NCBI GenBank assembly: GCA_937922435.1
Contig: CAKZVT010000003.1
Span: forward strand, 50,108 to 114,107
DNA: 64,000 bases
Direction: 5' to 3'
Source of the DNA: an uncultured Prevotella sp.
GTDB taxonomy: Bacteria > Bacteroidota > Bacteroidia > Bacteroidales > Bacteroidaceae
Positions 10,016 through 18,759 of this stretch are shown piece after piece. A program made the translations under genes and the position numbers. Each line of letters opens with the position of its first letter. The stretch's first letter is position 1. The notes below the pieces were generated by a model, which was not told the origin of the DNA, ran no database searches, and saw nothing but the letters and a program-made list of their open reading frames with translations.

Positions 10016-12541
10016 TCAAGCCTTGCATGCGTCGGCGAAGCTTACCGCGTATTTCTCGCCGAGGCACGCCTCGTAGTTCTTGCAGAAGTTGTCGTACACG
10101 TTTTTGGCGATGCCACGCTTGTGCCTGCGGCACAATATCTGGCATTGTACGTACAATGCGCGGTCGCTGAAGGGGTCGTGCGCCATGATGGTCTTGGCTA
10201 TTTCGAGCGACGTGTCGTCGTCACCCTTCTGCATGCTCTTGTCCAGCAGGCGTGTGAGCAGCGAGATGGCCGCGTTGGAATAGTCAGACTTGAATTCGTC
10301 GAGCCATTCGAACGAGTAGTTGGGCAGGATGGGTCCTTCCAGCAGCAGCTCGAGCGTCCGCGCCGTCGTCTCCTCGCTGTCGTCGCCGGCTTCCATGCGG
10401 TTTATCAGCGTGCGTGCCTCGTGGTAGTCGAGGAACACGTCGTTACCGGTCTCCAGGCGGTAGTATATTTTGTCGTTCACCACCTCTATTCCTCCCACGC
10501 TTTCAAGCAGCATGCGCAGCTTGCGCATGTACACGTTCCTGTTGTTGCGTGCCGAGTTCTCGTTCATTTCCTGCCACAGAGCCTCGTCGAGGGTGTGTAT
10601 TTCTATGCCCTTGGCGCTCTTCTCGCTGTACAGCAGCAGGATGAAGAGCAGGTTGCGCGTGCGTTTCGTGAAGTTGGCCGTTATGTCCTCGCCGTTCTTG
10701 TCGCGCACGACGAACTTGCCCAGAATGCTTATGCTGCCGCCTTTCGGCTCGTAGTATTTTTTCTTTTCCTTCTGTTCGGCCTCCTTCGGCTCTTCTTCCG
10801 CCTCGGGCGTGTGCTCCTCTTGTGCAGCCTGCACGGGCTTGTTGCGCCTGCGGCGTATGGCAATTAAGGCCAGCGTGACCGCCGCCACAGCCGCCAGCAG
10901 CACGATGTACGTTGACGTAGAGCCTTTGTCGGCGGCTGGCGCGGCCGCCGCCTCGGTGTAGTCGTCTTGCAGCGGCAGGTCGATTGATTCTATTATGACG
11001 TCGTGCTCGAGCGAGTTGAGCCTGTAGTTGGCCACTACGTATATCTTGTTCTCCTTTGTGCTGTGGTACATGTCCAGCGCCACGTCCTTGTAGTCGGGTA
11101 TGCTTCCCGAGGCGTCGGTCACTATTTTCCACTTCGGCTCGTCAATCCATATTTTGATTATGCGGCCTCCCTTGTTGGTCGTGGCTGCGTAGAAGGTGTG
11201 GTCTTCGGGGTTGTAGAGCATCTCGCTGGCCAGCAGGAAGCTCGTCTGCTGTTCGCCGTCCGATGTCCATACGCTCTCGGCCTTCATCGTCTTGAGGTCG
11301 ATGCGCGTAAGGTCGTAATAATAAGTATAGGGCAGTTCCTGTTCTCCCGTGGTGTTGCCGAAGCCTCCGAACACGTACAGGTGGCCGTCGGCCACGGCGG
11401 CTGCCGCGCCTGTGCGCGGTGTGATTTTCGGCGAGTATTCAAGCTCGCGTATGCTTCCCGTCACGGGGTTGATGCGGAACAGGTTGTTGTGGTACCGGTA
11501 GAAGCCGTATCCTCCGAAGGCGTAAGCCGCGGTGTCTGTGGCTACCGCCCATGTGTGGTTGAAGTATTTTGGCTCGTCTTCGGTAGGCGTGGCCTTGCTC
11601 CACGTGCCTGTGGCGAAGTCGAAGTGCGACACGGTGGCGTGCTCCGTGCTGTAAGTGTACAGGTCGCGGTGCGCGTCGTTGTATGCAATGTAGTTGGAGT
11701 ATTCCATGGCGCGGTAGCCTCCGTTCACGCTTGTGTCCGATGTCTTGTGCGTCACGGGGTTGAATGTCTTTACCGTGTTGCCGTCTACGATGTAGAACAC
11801 GTTGTCCGCCTGGCTGAACGTTATCTGCACCCTTTCCTTCGACTTGTACCTGAGCACCTTCTTCCACTTCGTGTGGTTGTCGAGTATCCACTGCCCGTTC
11901 CTGGCCGTCGCCGGCGCGTTCTGCAGGTCGTCGAAGCTCGTGTCGCCTTCATGCAGGCGCAAGTCCCAGTGGTACAGCTTCTTACCTCCGCCGCTGACGG
12001 TTATGTCGCGCACGTTGATTGGCGCCACGTCGACGTAGTTGGGGTCGTCGGTGTGCACGCCGAAGGCCACTGTCACCTCTGTTGTCTTGCTGAAGTCTGC
12101 GTTCACCGTGGCCTTTTTGCCGCGGTATTCATAGGTGAGCTTGTTGTTTTTCTTGTCGATTGTAAGGCTGGCCTTTATGCCGTCGCCGCCCGTGACGTTG
12201 CAGTCCAAGTAATAGATTTTCTTGTCCACCACTATGGCCGGGCGGTTGTCGTTGAGCTTCGGCATGGAGAATATAGCGTCGAAGTGCTGGCCGTCGTCGG
12301 TCTTCACGCACAGCACGTTGCCGAAGAAAGGCTCTCCCTTGCGCAAATCCATGGCGAACTCCACCTTTAGCCCGTCCTTCACGCCGATGGGCTTGCCGCC
12401 GTTGAGCGACAGCGTGGTGCGCTTCGCCACGGGTTGCGAGTGCGAGTTGAAGTATAGTCCGTCGTTAGCGGCCGGGCAGCCTGCGGCCCAGGCCATGAGC
12501 AGTGTCAGGCAGATTGCAGCCTTGATGTAAAAGTGTTTCAT
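10016..12541 (-). CDS. Membrane-spanning Kelch-sensor/winged-helix-BTAD regulator
   Basis: The 841-residue protein has a signal peptide, then an N-terminal all-beta region (about 20-210, laminin-G-like appearance). Kelch/galactose-oxidase-like beta repeats follow (about 215-500, with segments such as AYAFGGYGFYRYHNNLF and HLYVFGGFGNTTG). One transmembrane helix lies at about 543-565 (YIVLLAAVAAVTLALIA, then RRRRNK) and an acidic/Lys-rich linker comes next. The cytoplasmic part has a winged-helix DNA-binding domain (about 600-690, TKRTRNLLFILLLYSEKSAKG...DEALWQ) and a helical BTAD-like tail to the end, as in SARP regulators. The topology resembles a one-component version of the hybrid two-component PUL regulators: it senses in the periplasm and binds DNA in the cytoplasm with no kinase. 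It sits between the two halves of the PUL, divergent from GH92, and probably controls it. It has its own -7 box and a palindrome just before the start. Confidence 0.82.
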   Translation of the reverse strand: MKHFYIKAAICLTLLMAWAAGCPAANDGLYFNSHSQPVAKRTTLSLNGGKPIGVKDGLKVEFAMDLRKGEPFFGNVLCVKTDDGQHFDAIFSMPKLNDNRPAIVVDKKIYYLDCNVTGGDGIKASLTIDKKNNKLTYEYRGKKATVNADFSKTTEVTVAFGVHTDDPNYVDVAPINVRDITVSGGGKKLYHWDLRLHEGDTSFDDLQNAPATARNGQWILDNHTKWKKVLRYKSKERVQITFSQADNVFYIVDGNTVKTFNPVTHKTSDTSVNGGYRAMEYSNYIAYNDAHRDLYTYSTEHATVSHFDFATGTWSKATPTEDEPKYFNHTWAVATDTAAYAFGGYGFYRYHNNLFRINPVTGSIRELEYSPKITPRTGAAAAVADGHLYVFGGFGNTTGEQELPYTYYYDLTRIDLKTMKAESVWTSDGEQQTSFLLASEMLYNPEDHTFYAATTNKGGRIIKIWIDEPKWKIVTDASGSIPDYKDVALDMYHSTKENKIYVVANYRLNSLEHDVIIESIDLPLQDDYTEAAAAPAADKGSTSTYIVLLAAVAAVTLALIAIRRRRNKPVQAAQEEHTPEAEEEPKEAEQKEKKKYYEPKGGSISILGKFVVRDKNGEDITANFTKRTRNLLFILLLYSEKSAKGIEIHTLDEALWQEMNENSARNNRNVYMRKLRMLLESVGGIEVVNDKIYYRLETGNDVFLDYHEARTLINRMEAGDDSEETTARTLELLLEGPILPNYSFEWLDEFKSDYSNAAISLLTRLLDKSMQKGDDDTSLEIAKTIMAHDPFSDRALYVQCQILCRRHKRGIAKNVYDNFCKNYEACLGEKYAVSFADACKA

Positions 12542-12547
12542 GTCAGG

Positions 12548-12563
12548 TCAGTAACGTTACTGA
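12548..12563. promoter_or_regulatory. Perfect 16-bp palindrome before regulator start
   Basis: TCAGTAACGTTACTGA is a perfect inverted repeat ending 7 nt upstream of the regulator ATG, inside its leader. It could be an operator for autoregulation or a small hairpin covering the translation start. I found no second copy in the window. Confidence 0.5.
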
Positions 12564-12655
12564 TTGAATTGGTAGCTTGATTAATGTCATATGGCGGCGC
12601 GCGCTGTGCGGCGCGGACGTGTCCGCATGCCTGTGTGCGTGCAAATAGCCAATTG

Positions 12656-12663
12656 CAAAGGTA
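12656..12663 (-). promoter_or_regulatory. Promoter -7 box for the Kelch regulator
   Basis: On the minus strand the sequence reads TACCTTTG, an exact match to the Bacteroidetes TAnnTTTG element. It would give a leader of about 110 nt containing the 16-bp palindrome. Confidence 0.65.
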
Positions 12664-12779
12664 TATAAAAAAGTTCTGATTTGTATGTTTTTTGCCGAAA
12701 AAGCGGCAAAGTGGCTCGCTTAATCGATTTTTAACCGTCTTTTAATCAGTATTTTCTGCGTATATTATGCACGGGTGGA

Positions 12780-12787
12780 TAATTTTG
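12780..12787 (+). promoter_or_regulatory. Promoter -7 box for the GH92 gene
   Basis: TAATTTTG matches TAnnTTTG and lies 38 nt upstream of the GH92 ATG. The regulator promoter on the other strand is about 120 bp away, so the two genes share one control region. Confidence 0.65.
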
Positions 12788-12825
12788 CAACCGACATGAA
12801 AAGACATACCTTATACCTTTTATAA

Positions 12826-15102
12826 ATGAAACATTTACATTATCTCTTCGTTAAGTCGGCCGCCGCCATCATGGCCGTCGCTCTCTCGGGGGCGGCCATG
12901 GCGGCGGACAAAACGCCGGTGGACTATGTCAACCCTTACATGGGCAACATCAGCCACCTGCTCGTGCCGACGTTCCCCACGGTGCAGCTGCCCAACAGCA
13001 TGCTGCGCGTCTATCCCGTAAGGGCGGACTATACAGCCGACCAGCTGGGCGGACTGCCGCTCATCGTTACCCACCACCGCGAGCGCTCGGCCTTCAACCT
13101 GCAGGTGTACCAGGGCGACTTGGCGGCCGTAGGCTCGCGTCCTTCCGGCTATACGTATGACAACGAGCGGCTCAATCCGTATTCATATTCCGTATATCTT
13201 GACAGTGCCGAGGTCGATGTCGACTACGCCGTGTCGCACCAGGCGGCCATCTACCGCCTCGGCCTGCGCAAGGGCGGCAAGCCTTCATATATAATGTTAA
13301 GCTCGGCTGACGGGCGCATGGCCGCCAAGGGCAACGCCGTAAGCGGCTGGCAGAACCTTGACAAGCGCACGAAGGTGTACATACACGCCGAGTTTGACAA
13401 GACGCCGGCGGCCGTTTACGTTGTCAAGGACGGCAAGGCCGTGGCCGGCAGCGAGGCCGAGGGGCGCGGTGCGTGCCTCGCCGTCGAGATGCCCGGCGGA
13501 TGCTCGAAGGTCAAGATGCGCTACGGCGTGTCGTTCATCAGCGAGGAGCAGGCCGCGCGCAACCTTGACAGGGAAATCCCCTCGTATGACTTCGCCGCGG
13601 TGAAGGCCGCCGGCCGCCGCGCGTGGAACGAGGCGCTGGGCCGCATCGAGGTGGTAGGCGGCAGCCGTGAGGACAAGGAAGTGTTCTACACATCCATGTA
13701 CCGCTACTACGAACGGCAGATTTGCATGAGCGAGGACGGCCGCTATTACAGCGCGACCGACGGCCGCGTGCACGACGACGGAGGCCGTCCCTACTATACC
13801 GACGACTGGGTGTGGGACACTTACCGCGCAGCCCATCCGCTGCGTGCGCTGCTCGAACCCAAGAAGGAGGCCGACATAGTGAACTCTCTCGTGACGATGG
13901 CCGTGCAGGGCGACAGCCTCTGGATGCCTACGTTCCCCGAGTCGACGGGCGACTCGCGCCGAATGAACTCCAACCACGGCGTGGCCGTAGTGGCCGACGC
14001 TCTGTGCAAGGGCATCACCGCCTTCGACGTGGAGACGGCCTACCGCGCCTGCATAGGCGGCATATACTACAAGTCGCTCGCCCCCTGGTCGGGAACAAAC
14101 CCGGGCGGATGGCTCAACCGCTTCTACATAAAGCACGGCTACATACCCTCGCTCCGTCCCGGAGAGAAGGAGTGGCTGCCCGACGTCAACCCCGGCGAAC
14201 GCCGCCAGCCCATCGCCGTTACGCTGGGTACGGCTTACGACGAGTGGTGCCTCTCGCGCATAGCCGGCTACCTCGGCAACAAGAAAGACCAGGCCAAGTA
14301 CGAGCGCCGCTCGCTCAACTACCGCAACGTGTACAATCCCGAGACGCGCTTCTTCCACCCGAAAGACTCGTCGGGCAACTTCATCAGTCCGCTCGATTAC
14401 GCCTTCGACGGCGGCATGGGCGCGCGCGACTACTACGGCGAGAACAACGGCTGGGTGTACCGCTGGGACGTGCCGCACAGCATTGCCGACCTCATCAGCC
14501 TGCACGGCGGCGCGGAGCAGTTCAACGCCGACCTCGACCAGACGTTCCGCGAGCCGCTGGGGCGCAGCAAGTTCGAGTTCTACGCCATGATTCCCGACCA
14601 TACAGGCAACGTGGGCCAGTTCTCGATGGCCAACGAGCCGTCGCTCCACATACCTTATCTGTATAACTATTCAGGCCGTCCGTGGATGACGCAGAAGCGC
14701 GTGAGGAAACTGCTCGACGAGTGGTTCCGCTCCGACCTGATGGGCCTTCCGGGCGACGAGGACGGCGGCGGCATGTCGGCCTTCGTGGTGTTCTCGATGA
14801 TGGGCATATACCCGGTCACCCCCGGCCTGCCCGTCTACAACATAGGCAGCCCCGTGTTCCCGCTGGTGAGAATCCATCTTGACGGCGGCGGCGTGTTTGA
14901 AATCGAGGCTCGCGGGGCGTCGCGCGACAACAAGTACATACAGTCGGCACGGCTCGACGGCCGCGAGTGGTCGAAGCCCTGGCTGACCCACAGCGACGTG
15001 AAGGACGGCGGACGGCTCGTGCTCGAGATGGGCGACACCGCCAACAAGCAGTGGGGCGCGCGCCCGGAGGACGCTCCGCCGTCGGGAGTAAGCATCAAAT
15101 AA
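12826..15102 (+). CDS. GH92 family alpha-mannosidase, secreted
   Basis: The 758-residue protein has a signal peptide (cleavage near GAAMAADK). The GH92 body is recognised by the WVWDTYRAAHP segment, YYGENNGWVYRWDVPHS (carrying the probable general-acid Glu), GDEDGGGMSAF (the Asp pair of the calcium/base region) and the GIYPVTPGLPVYNIGSP close. GH92 enzymes are calcium-dependent exo-alpha-mannosidases that remove alpha-1,2/1,3/1,4/1,6-linked mannose with inversion. The N-terminal half (from NISHLLVPTFPTVQLPN) differs from common alpha-1,2-mannosidases, so linkage is open. It has its own -7 box and lies directly ahead of susC, consistent with one control unit. Confidence 0.9.
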   Translation: MKHLHYLFVKSAAAIMAVALSGAAMAADKTPVDYVNPYMGNISHLLVPTFPTVQLPNSMLRVYPVRADYTADQLGGLPLIVTHHRERSAFNLQVYQGDLAAVGSRPSGYTYDNERLNPYSYSVYLDSAEVDVDYAVSHQAAIYRLGLRKGGKPSYIMLSSADGRMAAKGNAVSGWQNLDKRTKVYIHAEFDKTPAAVYVVKDGKAVAGSEAEGRGACLAVEMPGGCSKVKMRYGVSFISEEQAARNLDREIPSYDFAAVKAAGRRAWNEALGRIEVVGGSREDKEVFYTSMYRYYERQICMSEDGRYYSATDGRVHDDGGRPYYTDDWVWDTYRAAHPLRALLEPKKEADIVNSLVTMAVQGDSLWMPTFPESTGDSRRMNSNHGVAVVADALCKGITAFDVETAYRACIGGIYYKSLAPWSGTNPGGWLNRFYIKHGYIPSLRPGEKEWLPDVNPGERRQPIAVTLGTAYDEWCLSRIAGYLGNKKDQAKYERRSLNYRNVYNPETRFFHPKDSSGNFISPLDYAFDGGMGARDYYGENNGWVYRWDVPHSIADLISLHGGAEQFNADLDQTFREPLGRSKFEFYAMIPDHTGNVGQFSMANEPSLHIPYLYNYSGRPWMTQKRVRKLLDEWFRSDLMGLPGDEDGGGMSAFVVFSMMGIYPVTPGLPVYNIGSPVFPLVRIHLDGGGVFEIEARGASRDNKYIQSARLDGREWSKPWLTHSDVKDGGRLVLEMGDTANKQWGARPEDAPPSGVSIK

Positions 15103-15137
15103 ACATCTTCATAAACCATTAGACAATCAATGACTTG

Positions 15138-15225
15138 CGAAAGGCCGTCTTTTACATGATGAAAGACGGCCTTTTACGTTCCCGTTGACGGCCTTTTGCA
15201 CCGCAATTCACGGCCTTTCGCATTG
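15138..15225. repeat. AAAGGCCGTCTTTT-family hairpin cluster 3
   Basis: A hairpin (AAAGGCCGTCTTTTA - CATGA - AAAGACGGCCTTTTA) is followed by two degenerate single units (TTGACGGCCTTTTG, TTCACGGCCTTTCG). It lies just downstream of GH92 and may act as its terminator. Confidence 0.85.
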
Positions 15226-15351
15226 CGGCAGGATGCAGCCTCGTGTTTCGGGAAAGTGTTAAATGTCTTGGAAATACGATTAATTGTCGATTTATGCGAA
15301 TTTTAATTGTGTGTTTAATCCCGATTTTACGCTTTTTTATTTGAGGCAATA

Positions 15352-15359
15352 TAATTTTG
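15352..15359 (+). promoter_or_regulatory. Promoter -7 box for susC operon
   Basis: TAATTTTG matches TAnnTTTG, leaving a leader of about 70 nt before the susC-like start at 15435. Confidence 0.6.
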
Positions 15360-15434
15360 CGGTAGTTTAACAATCATGGACGCATTACCTTTAAAACCAA
15401 AAGATTTATTAATTAACGACAAAATCTCTAATTT

Positions 15435-18400
15435 ATGAAAAAACTCTTATCAGAAACGTGTAGACGGAGATTAGGCGCGGCCATAGCCATGCTGCTGCTC
15501 TTCGTGTGCGCGGTGTCGGCGCAAAACAAGCGCATCGCCGGCTCTGTTGTCGACGGCAACGGCGACCCGTTGCCGGGCGCCACGATATCAGTCGTTGGCA
15601 ATAAAGACCTTGGGACGACAACCGACATCAACGGAAAGTTCTCAATCGACGTGCCGCAGAACGCCGTCTTGCAGTTCAGCTTCATCGGCTACAAGCCGCA
15701 TCAGGTAAGGGCGCAGGCGGCCAACGACCACATGAGCATAATGCTCACCGAAGACTCGCAGGAGCTTGACGACGTCGTAGTGACCGCACTCGGCATCAGC
15801 CGCGAGGCCAAGTCGCTCGGTTATGCACGGCAGAGCGTCGACACAGAGTCGCTGCTCGACGCGCGCGACGCCAACCTGCTCAACAGCTTGAGCGGTAAGG
15901 TATCCGGCGTGAACATCATCTCGAACGGTGGCCCGATGGCTTCGACCCGTGTCGAAATCCGCGGTAACAACTCTATTACAGGTAACAACCAGCCGCTCTA
16001 CGTTGTCGACGGTGTGCCAATTATGAACGACATGGGTGAGTCTGGCGACCTCGACTACGGTAACCCGGCATCGTTCATCAGCCCCGACGACGTCGAGTCA
16101 ATCGAAGTCCTCAAGGGTGCGAACGCGGCAGCACTCTACGGTTCAGAGGCTGCCAACGGTGTAATCCTCATCACCACGAAGAAGGCTTCCCAACGTCCTG
16201 GCCTCGGCATTTCTTACGACTATAACATGCAGTTCTCCTTCCTGCGTGAATATCCTACTTACCAAAATGTCTACGGAACAGTGTCAGCTATTAATTTCGG
16301 TGCAGCTGATGCGTACAACCGCTATAATGGAAATGATGAAGGTAAGAACGGTTACGGTTACAATTCCGACCTTCCTTATGGCATATATGTCTACAACTGG
16401 AAGAACAACGACCAGCGTTCTTGGGGATTGCCCATGCTTGGCTTCGACGTAGTAGGACGTAACAACGAAATACGTAGTTATTCACCGGCAAAGAAGTCTA
16501 TAACCGACATGTATGAGACTGGTATGCAAATTACCAATAGTGTATCTATTGACAAGGTATTCAATGGTGCTGCCATCCGTCTTAGCTATACAGGCACGAT
16601 ATATGACGGTATCCTCAAGAACTTCAACGACATGAAGCGTCACAACTTCAGTGCTAACGCAAATGCGCAGTTGGCAAAATGGCTGAGCTTCGACATGTCG
16701 CTCAACTATCAGCTCGAGGATGTTGACAATCGTGACTTCAAGGGCGACTCTAACCGTAACCCGTTGCGTGCCGTGATGAACATGCCTCGTGATGCGACCT
16801 TGGACGAGCTTCTGCCTTATAAGAGGGAAGACGGTTCACCTTATACATATGGTGCGGCTAACTTCTACAATCCTTATTGGTTGCTAAATGAGTGTACCAA
16901 CGCTGACGACCGCAACGCATTCCGCGGCATCCTTACGTTCAACATCAAGCCTTTCAAGGGTTTCACACTCCGTCTGCGCGGAGCTATGGAGCGCATCAAC
17001 AAGAAGGGTTGGAAGTTTGACAACTATTATACAATGTGGGACATCGACGGCCGTTATGAATTGTTTAACGAGTCGTCAAAGAACGACCAGTTCGAGGCTG
17101 TGGCCATGTATAATACCAACTGGGATAACGGCTTGTCGCTTAATGCAAGCTTGGGAGCTTCAATGCAGAAAAACAGTTGGGACAAGGTTACAAACGTTGT
17201 CAATTCTCTTGCGGTACCTGACAATATATCATTGTCTAACAATGCGTCTATCGTAACAGCCACACAGGGACACAGCGGCAAGGAGAAGCAGGGTGTGTTC
17301 GGAACGGTGTCTCTTGGTTGGAAGGGTGCTTACATCGACGGTAGTTTCCGTAATGACTGGTCGAGTACATTGCCTATGAACAACAATTCTTATTTCTACT
17401 GGTCTGCAAGTGGCGCTTGGGTGCTTACGGATATGTTCCCGAAAATCAAGAACAAGGTGCTTTCGTTTGCCAAGTTGCGCGGTTCTTACGCAAAGGTAGG
17501 TAATGATGCCGGTTTCGACCGCTTGTATGACGGTTACAGCTATGGCGGCATATTCCGTACCAACATGGCTTGGTTCACAGGTGATAATACACGAAAGAAC
17601 CCCAACCTGAAACCTGAGACCACAACCTCTACCGAGGTCGGCACCGAGCTTCATTTCCTTAATGACCGCTTGACATTGGACGTTACATATTATTCAAAGT
17701 CTACACGCGACCAGATTTTGGATGCGCAGCTCTCTTACCTCTCCAACTATCAGCGAGTGGTAATTAACTCTGGCGAGATAACCAACAAGGGTTGGGAGCT
17801 TTCTATATCTGGAACGCCTGTCAAGACGAAGAATTTTGAGTGGCGCACCACTCTCAACTGGTCGAAGAACAACTCAATGGTAGAGTCGCTTCCCGACGGT
17901 GTAGACAAGATACAGATAGGTAGCGGAATGTATGACACGAGGACATATGCCGAGGTGGGCAAGCCTTTCGGTGTTATGTATGTCAATACTTTCAAGCGTG
18001 ACGAGGAAGGACATATACTCTGTACGGCTGACGGTTCGCCGATGGAAGGTTCTGAGCAGAAATGTCTTGGTACGGTACAGGCAGACTGGCGAGGCGGTTG
18101 GCAAAACACTTTCCGCTACGGCAATCTCTCCGCTTCCATTATGATTGACTTCCAGAAGGGCGGCAAGTTCCTTTCGCAGACAAGCGTTCTTGGAGCTACT
18201 GACGGCCAGACCATCCAGTCGCTCTACGGTAGGGACTGGCAGTTGTTCTCGCGCAAGATTCTTAACGAGAATGATGACGAGCGCAAAGGATTCCTTAGTG
18301 CTTCTGACGCAATGACAAATGCGGCATATTCACAGGTCTATCCAGACTGGGCGCGTCCGAAGGGTGTACAGCTTGAGAACTGCGTTTATGACGAGAGCGC

Positions 18401-18749
18401 AGGCCCGGAACTGGCAGGCAAGCCTGTAACCGGCGCATGGGCTACTCCGGAAAACTACTGGCTGCACTATACACGCCGCAACATCGAGCGTTTCGTTTAC
18501 GATGCTTCATACATAAAGCTGCGTGAAATCACGGTAAGCTACGACTTCCCGAAGAAGTGGTTTGCTAAGACTCCTATTCGTTCTCTCAGGCTTTCTGCCG
18601 TAGGCCGTAATGTTGCAACGCTGTTCAGCAATAGCCCGAAGGGTCTCGACCCACAGTCTACCAGTACTACAGGCAACGCACAGGGTTACGAGCGAGGCTT
18701 CAACCTACCCGAGGCTACATACGGATTTGACATAAAGGTTACTTTCTAA
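15435..18749 (+). CDS. susC-like: SusC/RagA-type TonB-dependent receptor
   Basis: The 1104-residue outer-membrane transporter imports oligosaccharides with its SusD partner. It has a signal peptide, a carboxypeptidase-regulatory-like domain (GSVVDGNGDPLPGATISVVG, about 35-110), a TonB box region (LDDVVVTALG), a plug domain (about 125-235, VRIGNNS/YVVDGVPI-type motifs) and a 22-strand barrel ending in Phe (FDIKVTF). It lacks the N-terminal STN domain of receptors that signal through sigma/anti-sigma pairs, which fits control by the Kelch regulator instead. SusD follows after 10 bp. Codon use becomes AT-richer from about 16240 on, in the barrel. Confidence 0.96.
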   Translation: MKKLLSETCRRRLGAAIAMLLLFVCAVSAQNKRIAGSVVDGNGDPLPGATISVVGNKDLGTTTDINGKFSIDVPQNAVLQFSFIGYKPHQVRAQAANDHMSIMLTEDSQELDDVVVTALGISREAKSLGYARQSVDTESLLDARDANLLNSLSGKVSGVNIISNGGPMASTRVEIRGNNSITGNNQPLYVVDGVPIMNDMGESGDLDYGNPASFISPDDVESIEVLKGANAAALYGSEAANGVILITTKKASQRPGLGISYDYNMQFSFLREYPTYQNVYGTVSAINFGAADAYNRYNGNDEGKNGYGYNSDLPYGIYVYNWKNNDQRSWGLPMLGFDVVGRNNEIRSYSPAKKSITDMYETGMQITNSVSIDKVFNGAAIRLSYTGTIYDGILKNFNDMKRHNFSANANAQLAKWLSFDMSLNYQLEDVDNRDFKGDSNRNPLRAVMNMPRDATLDELLPYKREDGSPYTYGAANFYNPYWLLNECTNADDRNAFRGILTFNIKPFKGFTLRLRGAMERINKKGWKFDNYYTMWDIDGRYELFNESSKNDQFEAVAMYNTNWDNGLSLNASLGASMQKNSWDKVTNVVNSLAVPDNISLSNNASIVTATQGHSGKEKQGVFGTVSLGWKGAYIDGSFRNDWSSTLPMNNNSYFYWSASGAWVLTDMFPKIKNKVLSFAKLRGSYAKVGNDAGFDRLYDGYSYGGIFRTNMAWFTGDNTRKNPNLKPETTTSTEVGTELHFLNDRLTLDVTYYSKSTRDQILDAQLSYLSNYQRVVINSGEITNKGWELSISGTPVKTKNFEWRTTLNWSKNNSMVESLPDGVDKIQIGSGMYDTRTYAEVGKPFGVMYVNTFKRDEEGHILCTADGSPMEGSEQKCLGTVQADWRGGWQNTFRYGNLSASIMIDFQKGGKFLSQTSVLGATDGQTIQSLYGRDWQLFSRKILNENDDERKGFLSASDAMTNAAYSQVYPDWARPKGVQLENCVYDESAGPELAGKPVTGAWATPENYWLHYTRRNIERFVYDASYIKLREITVSYDFPKKWFAKTPIRSLRLSAVGRNVATLFSNSPKGLDPQSTSTTGNAQGYERGFNLPEATYGFDIKVTF

Positions 18750-18759
18750 ATATAAAGAT

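Larger units (their letters stand above)
15103..15434. other. Gap with hairpin cluster 3 and susC promoter
   Basis: The first half carries AAAGGCCGTCTTTT-family repeats. The second half is AT-rich and holds the susC promoter. No gene is visible. Confidence 0.7.

Noticed and set aside
10010..12370. Long plus-strand open frames opposite the Kelch regulator (285 and 455 codons)
   Set aside because: They are antisense shadows caused by GC-rich third positions. Their products are His/Val/Arg-rich with no domain pattern, and the minus-strand gene has clear domains.
13297..14649. 450-codon frame opposite GH92
   Set aside because: An antisense shadow; GH92 motifs are complete on the plus strand.
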